From contig NC_079134.1 in NCBI RefSeq assembly GCF_945859705.1, forward strand, positions 119,474,620 to 119,538,619: a stretch of DNA of 64,000 bases. The letters run 5' to 3'. Source of the DNA: Episyrphus balteatus. Lineage: Eukaryota > Arthropoda > Insecta > Diptera > Syrphidae. Under the pieces are notes generated by a model that was given only the letters and a program-made list of their open reading frames with translations, was not told the DNA's origin and made no database searches. Shown piece after piece: positions 1-11,410 of this stretch. The translations under genes and the position numbers were made by a program. How positions within the stretch are numbered: position 1 is the first letter of the stretch; each line of letters starts with the position of its first letter.

Positions 1-1638
1 TTCGGATTGTCCACGTTTAGTATTTTGAAGGTGTCAGGTTTTCTTTGATGATCAAGTTACATACACGTGAGAGTAATTTTGTTGCAATTACAATATTATG
101 TTAAAGGGTAATTGAAGAATGGGTTATCCTGTAAGCCACGTGTCTGTTTGAGCATACCGCATTGATGCCAGCACCAGCGCCAGGACCAGCATCCAGCTTT
201 TCTCAAAACCAAGTGTTTGTGAACTGGTAAAGTTGTGTGGGTGAGACAGACGTTGACTGTTAAGGATTTCGTGTGGCTTTATATCTCCTGTTGTTCTTGA
301 ATTTCAAATAAGTAAAGGGTATAATTCTTAAGGGATCATGAAGCGATAAAGAATAAGCAAATTCTCAAATCCTTATGATTATTGATTCTTGAAAGAAACT
401 TGAAAATTACAATTTTCCAACAGATGAAATAGAGAAAAAATATTGATTTGAAATGAGTTTTAATCAAGCGGTGCGTGCAAAGATGTGAAAGTTAATTTGA
501 AATAATATGCAGAGGGTAGAAAGCATTACGACGGCCATGTACGAAGTGATTTTGAAACTGTTCAATATTTAACTTGTTACACACGAATAAGCAAAATGGG
601 ATATAGTTGTCAGTTTGAAGATACTTTAAGGGTGAAACTCATGCTAACGAGAGAAATATATACATATAGATGGTGATAAATGTAGCAACTTGTATTGTTT
701 ACTTATTTATATGTATGTACACAAGCAGCTTCTCGAGTTCACACTTCATTGAGAGTTTTGAAGAAGATGATTATGTCAGTCAAAATAAATTGATATTAAT
801 GACATCAATAAGTTCTGACTTGAAAATGACTGAATGCTCAATTTTTATGTACATAGACAATTTGAAAAATAAACTTTGTTCCAAGAGGAAGAAATAAAGA
901 AATTTTAGAGAATATTGATTTATGCACTTGGTTGTATTCGAAAAATTAAATTTTTGTGCATATTACTTAGGACTGATTTTATAAGTTTGTATAAAAAAAT
1001 ATAATAGATTCCTTTTAATTGTAAAGGAGCCTAAGAAAATTATAAATCAGGAAAAATAGGAAAATAAGTACCTACCTTTATGATGGATGGTTAATTAAGC
1101 TGGCAAGCTCAGAGAAAAAAGATTAGCTTTGGAAAAAGATAACATAAGAGCAGTACATTTTTAAAGTGGAAAACAGCAAATAAGCAAATAACCAATTAGC
1201 AAACCCTACTCCTTTTTTAGAACCATTTCAGGTAGTTTTTCGAGTAAGCCTCGTCCAACAATAAATTCTCGCTACCATTTCAGATCAGCTTCAAGAAAAC
1301 GAAGGTATTGGTAGTCTTTTATAGTAGTCTTTTATAGTAGTCTTTTTTTCTGTGGTGATTGTTTCCCGAAAAAAGTTCGTTCTAAAACCAGTGAATTAGT
1401 AATATAATTCAAGACTGGAATAGCCACACGAATTATTACACGTTTTACTAATGCTGGAGAAAAAAACACGATGCCGTAGATGTGGCATTACAAAAATCTT
1501 TGCGTGATCAACAAAACTTTTGGGGAAAGTAATTAAACGCGTCTTAAATGTCACTATGATGCTTGCAATCTGGCATTTCGAGGAAAAATCAGAGCAACAA
1601 TGGTTGTTTTCTATCCGTGATAGAGTTATTAGCTCTGT
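1..1638. other. Unassigned AT-rich sequence
   Basis: No gene is recognised. Bases 130-260 have balanced composition and hold a short proline/alanine-rich reading frame (166-231) that runs into a donor-like GTAAAG; it could be an exon but has no other support. Around 1311-1350 there is a short tandem repeat built from TAGTCTTTTA units. Small frames between 1396 and 1834 have no recognisable motifs, and one of them crosses a transposon boundary at 1647, so they are not credible genes. Confidence 0.5.
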
Positions 1639-1646
1639 CTCAGTAC

Positions 1647-3609
1647 CAGGGCTGCCGTTTCGAATTTGCGTTGAGGAGTACTTTAAATGTTTTGAGGGGA
1701 GTATTTCACGCTCAAGAGGAGTATGCAAAGTAAAAAATTTGATTATTTATTATTTAATTATAAAAATATTTACAAATTGTGCTAAATCCACAATTAATTT
1801 TAATAAAAGATTTATTCTTAAAAAACTGGAATAAATATAAAAAGATTTCTTAATCATTCTATGTGGATGTGCTTATGTGAGTCACTTTTATAAATTTCTC
1901 AAAACAAACAAATCAACAAGATGTTCTCATAAAATCAACAATTCCGATTATTAATGATCAGGTTAATTTTTATAGAATTATCTCCTATATGTATAATTTT
2001 TCCTTCAGAAATCTGAAAATTGAACGATTTCCAGGTATATGTTCCTAGACGAGTAATTTTTAAGTTTTGAACATTTTATTTTTATAGGATCCCACATCTA
2101 ATTAATGCGATTTACATAATTATCCTGTTTTGCCCTATAAAAATAAAATGATTTTCTTACACCGAAAAAAAATTTGATAATAACAGCTATCAAATTAACA
2201 TTTTTCAGTGACAAAAGTCGCCCAACAATTAAAATATCAATTTTGATATTTTATCAATTTTGATATTTTATCATATCATTTCACTTTGACAATCAAAATA
2301 TCATTTTGACATTTTTTTAAGTCAATGTTGACTAGATTTTACGTTTTAGTTTATTATAATGAAACCTATTTCTTTCCTTTTCTTTTTTATTATTTTTATT
2401 ATTTTAAGAATTTTCTTTCTTTTTTCAAAACATTACTGAAAGGGAATATTCTTTACAAAATAGTGGTGGTATTATTTTTTCTATTATTTATAGGTGATAT
2501 AATTGTTTTGTTATTTTCTCCCAAACTATGTGAAGTAAAATCTAAGTGCCGATCAAATTTTGTAAGTAAATCATACATTTTACTTCGAAAAAACACAAAG
2601 CGCCTTTAAATTAGTACACAAATTAAGAATTTTTTATTTAATATTTTTCAATAATTTGGAATGAGAAATTGATATGAAAAAATGATAATAAAATATCAAA
2701 AAAAATTTCCAAAATGTGACATTTAAATATCATCCTGATAATAAAAATGTTGTTTTAACATTTTAAATATCATAAAACACATTTTATAGAGCATTTTTAG
2801 CTGATATTTAAAAAATGTTAATTTGATATTTAAAAAATGTTAAATTGATATTGGTTTTTTTTCACGGAAATAGGAATAATTTTCATTTATGGGAAAACTT
2901 AAATGTTTTTAATATTATTTTTCAATTAAATTTTAATTAAAAACCATTCTCGTTTGTATTTATTTGTATTTATTAAATAATAAGATATAGAAATTTAATT
3001 TTTATCAACTATCAATTGATAGTTGTTAATCGGAATCAGGGTGAATATGTTAAAAATAAAAAAAAACAATACTATAAAATATAAATAATTCAAAAGTTGA
3101 AATAAATAATAAATTCATTAATGTGAAAAACAAAATACTTTAAAAAAGATAAAAGTTATGATATTCTTTTAAAAAATTTTTCAAAAGTTCTTTTGAAGGT
3201 TGTCATTTATTTTGGAATTTACATAATATGAAAAAAAAGTAAAAACTTATTTTACATTATATTTTACAGCGTCTTCATTTTGCTTGCTACAAGTTTATAC
3301 ATTTGAAATTTAAAGTTTGACAGATACTGTTACCCAGTTACCAACCACATCGACAATGGCATAGGTCAGTATAAAAAAAATGCATGTATTTATAGCATTT
3401 TTTATGAAAACGTGCAGAATAATTTAAACCACATAGGTACCTAATGGAAATATAGAATTCAGATACAAAAATTAAAATTTAAATAATATTTATCCAATAA
3501 ACATTGAAATATTTTTGAGGGGAGTAAAATTGAAGAGTGGGGAGTATGGGAGTACGGTGTATGCATGAGGAGTACAAATACTCCCTTAGTAGCGATTTCG
3601 GCAGCCCTG
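1647..3609. mobile_element. hAT-type non-autonomous DNA transposon
   Basis: The left end starts CAGGGCTGCCG and the right end finishes with its reverse complement CGGCAGCCCTG. The 8 bp outside each end are identical: CTCAGTAC at 1639-1646 and 3610-3617. An 8-bp TSD with a CAGGG-type terminus is the standard hAT signature. Both subterminal regions repeat GAGGAGTA/GGGGAGTA motifs in opposite orientation (1673-1730 and 3525-3590). No transposase frame is visible inside, and the middle is occupied by another AT-rich inverted-repeat element. The boundaries are certain to the base; the superfamily follows from TSD length and terminal bases. Confidence 0.85.
2159..2867. mobile_element. AT-rich inverted-repeat element nested in the hAT
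   Basis: The left end reads CACCGAAAAAAAA and then TCAAATTAACATTTTT. The right end carries the inverted form, ending AAAAATGTTAAATTGATA then TTTTTTTTCACGG. The interior is made of many TTGATATTT/AAATATCA repeats in both orientations. No TSD could be fixed, so the boundaries are approximate. The frame at 2325-2609 is low-complexity T-rich sequence and is not a gene. Confidence 0.45.
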
Positions 3610-3617
3610 CTCAGTAC

Positions 3618-4283
3618 GATCCTATTCTGAGAGAGTTACTTGTGCGACCTGCAGGATCCATTAAATATTGAAGTCCAAGATATTGTTGGACACAACTCTA
3701 GAGTCCACCAACATTGACCAATTAAGCCAATTTTTTTTTTGTTCAGATTCTGCTGTCAACAGGTCTCGAAGGTCTTGTGATTAAATTAAACACGCGCAAA
3801 AACCAATTACAAAATCACACAAAATACAAGAAACGTCAAAATATTTGTTACCCAGTGACGTAGTATGTGAGAAAGAGATAGGATAATAACATGGATAATG
3901 CGCAATATCATACCATGTATTCTTTATACCATATACTGTATGTGAAAAAATGCAATGGGCCCTATCCTGAATCTCCGGGGGAATTTCGTTTCTTTTTCTT
4001 TCGACAAATAATTACAATCCGTCTAAGAGCCTCTTGCACAAAATTTATAATCCCGAACATTTTCCAGCTGCTGTTTCAGCTTATGGGAAAAAACAGAAAA
4101 GCTGTGCCTTTTACTGATGGCACTTAGCAAAATTGTATCAGGAGCTAAAAATCGTGTGTTATAAATTCTAGTCAGGTCGGTTGAAGTCAAATGTGCATAC
4201 AATTTTTGAGTTTTCCCCCCTCAGTGATAGTAATTCTTAAATTATAAAAACTCCCACATTTTAAACAAAAAAACATAGCTATT
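3618..4283. other. Unassigned sequence right of the hAT
   Basis: This resumes the sequence interrupted at 1646. No recognisable protein, RNA or repeat was found; the 78-codon frame at 3891 has no family features. Confidence 0.4.
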
Positions 4284-4286
4284 AAT

Positions 4287-4714
4287 GGGCACGTTCAAAC
4301 ACCTATCGGATAGGCTATCTGGGATACCCGTATCTGGAATATCTTTTTGAACAAAGAGGTATCCAGATAGCTTGCCCAAGCAGCTACTAAAAAAATATGT
4401 AAATATTGAGAAGAGGAAACTTTTTCTTTTGAGCAAATTACATTTTTTTTATTGTTGAATAGTACTTGCACAATCGCTTTGACTTTATTTCTTGCAATTT
4501 TTTTTTTATTTTAAAGCTGATAAATCGCCCGAAAAGTAATCAAAAAAAAAAAAAGCCAGCTGATCACTCGGATACCTGAGGTATACCAGAAATTCTGGGA
4601 TACCTTCAGAATATTTTTTGACAGAAAATGGTTCGTTTCCTTGCTAAATTTTAACATTGTTTACAACAACAAAAAGCTATCCGATAGCTTTATGTTAGCT
4701 CTTTGAACGTGCCC
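4287..4714. mobile_element. MITE with GGGCACGTTCAAA termini
   Basis: Terminal inverted repeats begin GGGCACGTTCAAA and end CTTTGAACGTGCCC. Subterminal CTATCGGATAG and CTATCCGATAG motifs, plus several GATACC/GGTATC motifs, mirror each other. The element is flanked by AAT on both sides (4284-4286 and 4715-4717). A 3-bp duplication and a GGGC terminus resemble the PIF/Harbinger group. No coding sequence. Confidence 0.7.
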
Positions 4715-4994
4715 AATATCATGTCCAGCTTAAAATTTTCATAACGAGTGCAAAATTTTACTACTTTTTCATATATACTCTCTTGGCGAAAATAGTTATT
4801 AAATTCGAGTACACTTTCAATTTTTTCAAAAAGATCTTCAGATTTGTGATTTTTTCCACATTTCGGCTTCTAAGCTAATAGGTTTTCTTCTTCACAAAAT
4901 CATCCAATTAATTTTTTATCTTGTTATCTAGTACCCTTTTTTGAGCTTTACATATCAAAATATATTTAAAATGTTCTGTTATTTTTTTTTTTTT

Positions 4995-5034
4995 GATAAA
5001 TTTATTTTATTTTATTTTATTTTATTTTATTTAA
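4995..5034. repeat. (TTTTA)n microsatellite
   Basis: A run of TTTTA pentamers at about 5000-5034, next to a poly-T tract. It lies in otherwise unassigned sequence between 4718 and 5080, where nothing else is visible. Confidence 0.8.
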
Positions 5035-5508
5035 TAACTTGTGGAATTCTTGATCTTACTCTTGTTTGATAAAAGCTATTATGCTGCTTAGAGTGACCGC
5101 AAGAAATCGATTTTCGAAATTTGGTCGGGGGAAACCCCATAAAATGTTCCGCCTTTGCAGATTTTTAGATAGCCAAAATTTCAGCTCGATTGGATAACTC
5201 TAAATGGTGCCGACACTCGCTCAAAGTATCAAAAATCTCTGTTTTTTCACTGTTTTTCGAAGAAAATTAGCTCTAGCTCCCAAACAGATCGGGTTATTTT
5301 CACTTTTTATATATTTAATTAAAGGTAGTGTTGCTACACATAATTCAGATGCTAAATTTGTTTAGTTTTACCAAAAAAAAAAATTTTGTCATCAATTTAA
5401 ATTTTCAGTACTTACCTCAAAAAGAGCTGAAGTGCAAACTCGATTTAAAATGAAACTTTTTTTAAACTGTTTTATTTAAAAAAAAAAAAACATTTAACAG
5501 AATTCTAA

Positions 5509-5816
5509 GGCTGTGTGTGAATTGCGTTAAATAGTTAACACTGTGTAAAATTTTTGACACTATTGAGGTGAACAAAAAAATTTCAGCTGTATGGCTTATT
5601 GTTTAATATTTTTCTCTGCCTCTTTTCTGCTATGAAACTCCTTTTTAATAAAAAAAAAAAAAAACAAAACAAAACCATCTGCAAAAAAAATTTAACTCAA
5701 ATTTAACCAGGTCCCAGAGCCCAATAAATTTTTAACAGCTGAAAATTTTTTATTCACCTCAACAGTGTCAAATATTTTACACTATGTGAACTATTTTACG
5801 CAATTCACACACGGCC
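5509..5816. mobile_element. MITE, GGCTGTGTGTGAATTG family, copy 1
   Basis: Termini GGCTGTGTGTGAATTG and CAATTCACACACGGCC, flanked by TAA on both sides (5506-5508 and 5817-5819). Internal landmarks include TTTTTGACACTATTGAGGTG and CCCAGAGCCCA. A related copy with the same landmarks lies at about 51388-51903 in a Pabp2 intron. The TAA duplication suggests PIF/Harbinger-type mobilisation. It sits inside the hAT element, so it is the later insertion. Confidence 0.75.
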
Positions 5817-5900
5817 TAAAAAACAAAAAAAAATAACATCGTGTTACATTTCTTATACATAATTAATGAAGTAAATACTAAAAAAATTTAATCAACAGAT

Positions 5901-6640
5901 TTAGAAAGTAGTTTTGGAAGCATCAGGATACAATTTTCGGCACTCACTGACTACTTGAAGTACATATTGTTTTTGTTCCTCATCTTTAGTTAAAAGGTTA
6001 TTAAAATCCGTTATTAATTTGACTCCTCTTTCTGTGATGTCATTTACGACTTTAAGTGATTGCACTTTTTTAAAGCCTTCTTTAAAATGCGGGTTTTCGG
6101 GCCAAAGATTTGGAGGTTCTTTGAGAAAACTTGTGTCTATTTTCAATCGGCTGAAAAAGTTCAATGTTTCTTTGTTCACAATATTTTTTAACCCTGCTGT
6201 GACAAATTGTTCATCTTCATGTGTCTGTAGCTTTGGATTTACTATTCTGTTGGTTTCCGTTTCACTGGTTTTCAAAATTATGTTGGCCGTTTCTAATTTT
6301 GTTCGCCATCTGGTAAAGTAAGGTCAAAGAACGCCAGACCTGCCTGCTCTGAAATATCTTTGTCTATCTTGCGTTATTCAATGCAATTACGCAAAAGATC
6401 AAGATCTTGTTTAGGAGCCAGATAAGCTCTTGGGGCATTAAACCAAGCAAAAGTTTTTTCTTGTTGAATGTAAGTTTGATTTTGAAACTACAAAGGATCA
6501 ATTGGATTTTGCCCTAGTGCTTCTATTGTAGCTATAATTATGCGAGAAGCATTTCTATCAGATGCCTTACATCGATCCAATAACAAAGAAAGTTTCATTG
6601 TTAATAGCTCTTTCACCCCACGACTATACCTCATACTTTT
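5901..6640 (-). pseudogene. Broken transposon ORF, SDR/ERGVK family
   Basis: The most open part (6275 to 5901) encodes about 124 residues with the phrases NDITERGVKLITDFNN and LTKDEEQKQYVLQVV. Upstream on the same strand (6640 to 6280), interrupted by stops and frameshifts, are LLDRCKASDRNASR and IIIATIEALGQNP. I recall these phrases from a large uncharacterised multi-copy protein family of arthropod genomes, but I cannot name a domain for it. Its position inside an 8-bp-TSD element suggests that it is, or was, the element's own protein. At least two in-frame stops (near 6490 and 6378) show it is dead. Confidence 0.55.
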
Positions 6641-7173
6641 GCTACCCGAGGGCCCAGAGATAGAGAAACATCCATTCTATCCCTATCCGCAGAATAAAAC
6701 AGTTAAAAAAAAGTTTAATTTTAAATCGAGTTTGCACTTCAGCTCTTTTTGTGGTAAGTACTGAAAATTTAAATTGATGACAATATTTTTCTTTTTTAGT
6801 AAAACTAAACAAATTAAGCATCTGAATTATGTGTAACAACACTACCTTTAATTAAATATATAAAAAGTGAAAATAACCCGATCTGTTTGGGAGCTAGAGC
6901 TAATTTTCTTCGAAAAACAGTGAAAAAACAGAGATTTTTGATACTTTGAGCGAGTGTCGGCACCATTTAGAGTTATCCAATCGAGCTGAAATTTTGGCTA
7001 TCTAAAAATCTGCAAAGGCGGAACATTTTATGGGGTTCCCCCGAAAAAAATTCGACAAAAAATTTTTTCTATGGGAGTTGCGGTCACTCAATGCTGCTAT
7101 CTGAGTCGGGGTGTACAAAATCGTGTTGTCTTGAGTGGGGCTGGGTTGTTCCGTTTAATCTCGGCCACCAAAT

Positions 7174-7252
7174 CCAGAGATACCCAGAAGCGTCAATCCA
7201 AGCTAGTTTCAAACCAGTGTGACGTTTCCCAACCCTTTCTGGGTATCTCTGG
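7174..7252. repeat. 79-bp perfect-stem hairpin
   Basis: CCAGAGATACCCAGAA (7174-7189) is followed 47 bp later by its exact reverse complement TTCTGGGTATCTCTGG (7237-7252). It lies in a 200-bp patch with more G+C than its surroundings. Function unknown. Confidence 0.7.
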
Positions 7253-8055
7253 CCACGACATACGTCCAAGTCCGGTTGGAGTTTTTTTTTTTTCTATTGT
7301 TGTCAATAATGTTATGGTATCTTAATTAACTTGAAATCGAGTGTGGTTGTTGTGAAGGACACACACTGGTTAAAAGGGACTTTTTAGGTGGACATTACTC
7401 ATAAACTGCATTAAAATTGTAAATTATCTACTACAAATACTGAGTATATGTTTATTAACTGTAGAGGATTATTTTCTGCAGATTTTAATAATTATTAGTT
7501 AGTTTCTACATTTCACATTTACTCGAATTGAATTAACTAACAAAGAATATTGAAACATGTGTTTGAAAATTATCTTATTGATTTTATTTATTTTCGAAGT
7601 TATAACTAATAAAAAAAAACTATTGCTGCCAGTAAACTCTTTACTTTACTTCTGCTTCGATATCAGCTGAAATAGTTTCGAATAGTTTTCGATAAAAAAT
7701 TAACAAAATTGTTCGAAAAATCTATTTTAATCGGATTTTCTTTTTTCATTTAATTTTAATTGATTTCTGACACCTATTGTGCACACAATCCAACTTCAAC
7801 TGGCTTTCGATTTTTATCACTAACCATAAAATATATATAGGTACCTATATTTCTTAATAGATAAAAAAAATATTAAATTGGTTAAAAATTGACGAATCTG
7901 TAGTTTTATTTTCAATGTCGAAGTAAAGTCAAAATCGTGCTTTTTGAAATCATTTTGAATGCTTGAAAGCAATATTGATTTGAGAAAAATTAGGTTATAT
8001 ACCAAAAGTTATGTATTTCTAATTCGTCTTAATAATTATGATCAAAACTACATAT
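7253..8055. other. Unassigned AT-rich sequence
   Basis: No recognisable gene, RNA or clear terminal-repeat element was found here. Confidence 0.4.
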
Positions 8056-8257
8056 TGTAATGTTTTATTACGGGTTCACAATAAAACTTATTTAATTTCC
8101 ACTTATATTTCCGTTCAAATAAGAATACACTTTATTTCAACTCAATTTACTTTTATTATTTGCTCAAACAAACACACTTTTAAATCACTTTATTTACTAC
8201 TAACAATTCGCAACACTTTATTTCACTTTGTACTGTACTCTTTCACTTTCAAGATTA

Positions 8258-8354
8258 AACTGTATCCGGTCGGTGTTTACGCTGCCCTTTTATGCCGGAA
8301 TTTCGAGATTCGAGAATGTCTTCGAAGGTTCTCGTCTTTGCTTCTCGAAACTTC
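8258..8354 (-). promoter_or_regulatory. Heat-shock-type promoter module (HSE + TATA + initiator)
   Basis: Three heat-shock-element matches are visible: TTCTCGAAACTTC (8342-8354, a perfect TTCnnGAAnnTTC trimer), GAAGGTTC (8324-8331) and TTCGAGAA (8309-8316). On the minus strand they are followed by CATAAAAGGG at about 8296-8285. About 30 nt further is ACAGTTTAATC (about 8265-8255), a plausible initiator. The next 200 nt of would-be transcript are A-rich with repeated AAATAAAGTG. The arrangement matches Drosophila hsp70-type promoters and leaders, but no heat-shock protein frame follows. It could also be part of a retroelement LTR, though no TSD supports that. Confidence 0.5.
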
Positions 8355-8419
8355 CTTTCCAAGAGGGGGCGCTTCATACTTCCAGTCTAGTTGGATATTT
8401 TGGGATGTGTTCAGAGAGT

Positions 8420-9632
8420 AGGTAGTTTCTTGATTATTAAAGGTCCGTTCACATTTCTACCTTTGCAGTAGTAGGTAGTGTGTTCAGACTTTTATCTTAA
8501 AAGTAGTTCAGTAATTCATCGTTACAATATTTTTGAATAACCTAAATCCATTTGATCTCATGCGCCGTTACTTGTGTCACTAAAATTAAAATCACACTCA
8601 TGGGGAACCACAGCATAAAACTGGTCTGAATTTTTTTTTTTTCTTCTTTGGGCTTAAAAGTCATATAACCCATTTCTCAAAAAACTGAAAAGTTCTCATT
8701 ATCAAAATTTTTAAAAATAATCTGTTCATTCACATAGTTGCGAACATCAAAATCCTTTTCTTGAGCGGTTTGTTCTCCCCAGATTTTAATTAAATCATTC
8801 CGTAAAAATTAAATTTTCAAAGAAAATTTCCAATATAGCACGCTTATGGTTGTGTATGGCTTCAAATATTACCGTTGTGTAATCTATATGAATTACTCGT
8901 CCGGACAACGAAAACCGGAAGGTGGGCAAAGGTGGGCAAAAAAAGTTACAGAACTTCTAAAATTGTATAGACTCTTAATTCTATCAAATGGTTCTCCAGT
9001 GTTTATTGGGTATTGTTAACAAAAAATTCTTTAAGTGTTGCATATTTGTTGACAATTCTCAAAAAAAATAAACTCGGTTGAAAACAAACAGAGCTAAAAC
9101 ACGTAATCTTAAAAAAAATTGCATTATGTGCAAAGTCCTGGAATCATCTTTTGCTTTGAAAAGACTGCTCTGTTAAGCTGGAGAAATTTTCTCAAATGAA
9201 ATAAATTGGGTGGTTTCATAGTTGTCAATCATTCCTTATAACTGTGAAAAGTCCAGTTTGTCTCTTAATTGCATTCAAATTTCAACCAAATGTCCACCTA
9301 GATGGATCATTTTTACCACTGTGGGACACCCCTCTGTCTTCTTTTTTAACTCCTCCCGAATTTAAATGAAAATATTTCGACGTCAAATTTTCGGGTTTTT
9401 TCATTTTATGCATTCGTGAAAAAATAATAGCACGGTTTTATGTTCCCATGATGGTTCTGTGTAGTAGAACAATGCACATGTTTAATCCATAATATTATTA
9501 ACGGACTAACTGCATATTTTAAAAAAAAAAAACTTCCATCATGTACCTTCGGCTGAATTTGCCTCTCCTGATGCTGCCTAGCCTCAGTGTTCACATGTCC
9601 ATAAGGCTTTCTTTCTGTTTCAAGCAGGAAAC
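8420..9632. other. Unassigned sequence
   Basis: No recognisable gene. A short direct repeat AGGTGGGCAA occurs twice in tandem near 8921-8940. No terminal-repeat element was found. Confidence 0.4.
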
Positions 9633-9635
9633 TAA

Positions 9636-10800
9636 TGCCCGTCGTACACTACGTGCACAACTAGTTCAACCAACTTCTTCTTCAACTCATCAATTGGATA
9701 AGCAATTTTATAACCTCGTACACTAGTGCACAAACTCACGTTCTTCACGTTGAGCAACAAAACTAGATGTAAAATTAAATAAAACGCGTTGGGGGCCCCC
9801 TACACCCAGTTGATCAACTCCATCAATTGTTGAACACCCTCGTACACCTGGTTTATCAACTTCATCAATTGTTGGATACCCTCGTACACCTAGTTGACCA
9901 ACTCATTCAATTGTTGAACAGCCTCGTACACCTGTTGATAAACTTGTTGGATTTTGGGGAACAAAATCGTTCCTCGAGTTTATCAACTGCGTTCTCGATG
10001 TAGTTGCTGAACGAGTTGATAGACGAGTTTATACCCTCTTACACATAATCAAAAATTGCTTGTTGGACAACGCGTTGAATATAATTGGTGTGGTAGCTTT
10101 TTAAATATGTAATTTTTACTTCTGTTGTACACATTTTTTGTATTATTTTATTTTATTATTCTTTTAGTGTTTCCTCTCAAAAATAAATAAAATGCACAAC
10201 TGGGTCGCACGTACTTGCTCTAATGCTTGAAATAGTAAAAATGATAAAAAAAATTGAACTTTTTTAATTCAAATAATTGAACTTTTTTTTAATTCAAAAA
10301 ATTATTTTTTTAAATAGAATTACTAATACGTTTCTGTACAAAAATGTTCATTCACATCGGTGGTGTCGCTTAGGAGAAAGTCAGACATCAAGAAAACGGT
10401 TCTATGGCAAGTACCTTTAATACCTGTCCAAAACTTTGATTTCAAAAGTACGATAAAAATTGATCAACTCGAACAACGCATTTAAATTTCGTCGCATCCA
10501 ACGCAACGCACAATATATAGTTCCGCATTTACAACAACAAACGCTAAAAAAAATTATGAAGTTGGCCAACGAGTTGGAACAACAATGTGCAACACATTAT
10601 CGGGAAAATGTTGCTCAACGCGTTCATTGAGGATTTCCAACGAGCAACTAGAGCTCGTACACTACTCGTATACTTGTTGAGAAACTCGTTGAGCAATGTT
10701 CTCCAACTCGTTCGTTGAATATAATTGAGGACACCGTACACTAGAGTTGAATGCGTTGATATCGAAATTGATGCGTTGAGAGCTTAGTGTACGACGGGCA
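9636..10800. mobile_element. Harbinger-type MITE with internal satellite
   Basis: Termini TGCCCGTCGTACACTA and TAGTGTACGACGGGCA, flanked by TAA on both sides (9633-9635 and 10801-10803). The TAA duplication suggests a PIF/Harbinger-like element. The left interior holds a tandem array, and the whole element is studded with CGTACAC, CAACTCGT/ACGAGTTG and CAATTG motifs. No transposase is visible. Confidence 0.8.
9797..9945. repeat. Tandem array of ~43-bp units in the MITE
   Basis: About three to four units of roughly 43 bp, each with the phrases CTCGTACACCTRGTTGA, CAACTYCATCAATTG and TTGAACA, with small differences between units. The units are rich in short palindromes (TTGATCAA, CAATTG). Confidence 0.7.
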
Positions 10801-10803
10801 TAA

Positions 10804-11183
10804 TGCTTTGGAATTCTTCAACACAAAATGAATTTGACTTAATTAAAATGAATACAAAAAATAAATTTAATAAAAACAAGTTTCATTGTATCTCCTTACC
10901 CTTGTCTTGTTTTGTAAATAAATATAAACAAATAAATAAATATAAAAAATACAAACAAATGTAAAGGAGAATGGGCATTTTGGACTTGGAAGTTGAGCGG
11001 CCATAAATAAAATTGGTATCAAATGAAAGAACTATAACTTAGGAAAAACTTTGACTATGGATATGGAAGTTTGGTTGTATTGCGTTAAAAATGAAAGATA
11101 TTGCAGTATTAGTATTGTTAATGCATCGTTCAATGTGTGAAGGACAAATTGAATTATATTTTTATTTTTAATACAAAAAATTA
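10804..11183. other. Unassigned AT-rich sequence
   Basis: No recognisable gene or element. Confidence 0.4.
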
Positions 11184-11410
11184 TGCTCCGTCATTTTCCT
11201 TGAGCCTGAAGACATTAATCTTTAAAATCCGACCAATAGAACTCATAACATTAGATTTTTAAGCAAACCACTTAAAGATTTTGTTCGAGAGTTTTCAAAT
11301 TATTTAAACAACCAAAAAATTAAACAATAAAATTCTCAAAATAGGCTTGAAATTGTTATTTTAAAAAGCTTATGGTTTGGGTTCTAGTGGTTGGATATTC
11401 ATGATTAAGG

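Larger units (their letters stand above)
5089..7090. mobile_element. hAT-type transposon with 390-bp inverted termini
   Basis: Two inverted arms of about 390 bp (5089-5478 and 6693-7090) bound a 2.0-kb element. The ends read TAGAGTGACCGCAA on the left and TTGCGGTCACTCA on the right. The octamer ATGCTGCT stands directly outside both ends (5081-5088 and 7091-7098), giving an exact 8-bp TSD. TAGNG termini with an 8-bp TSD fit hAT, although such long inverted repeats are unusual for that group. The interior holds a broken minus-strand reading frame and a younger MITE at 5509-5816. Confidence 0.85.

Noticed and set aside
2325..2609. 94-codon frame rich in Phe/Tyr
   Set aside because: T-rich low-complexity sequence inside an inverted-repeat element; no domain, no splice context.
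8056..8413. Possible solo LTR (TG...CA) around the heat-shock-like promoter
   Set aside because: The flanking pentamers CATAT and GAGAG do not match, no second LTR, primer-binding site or gag/pol was seen.
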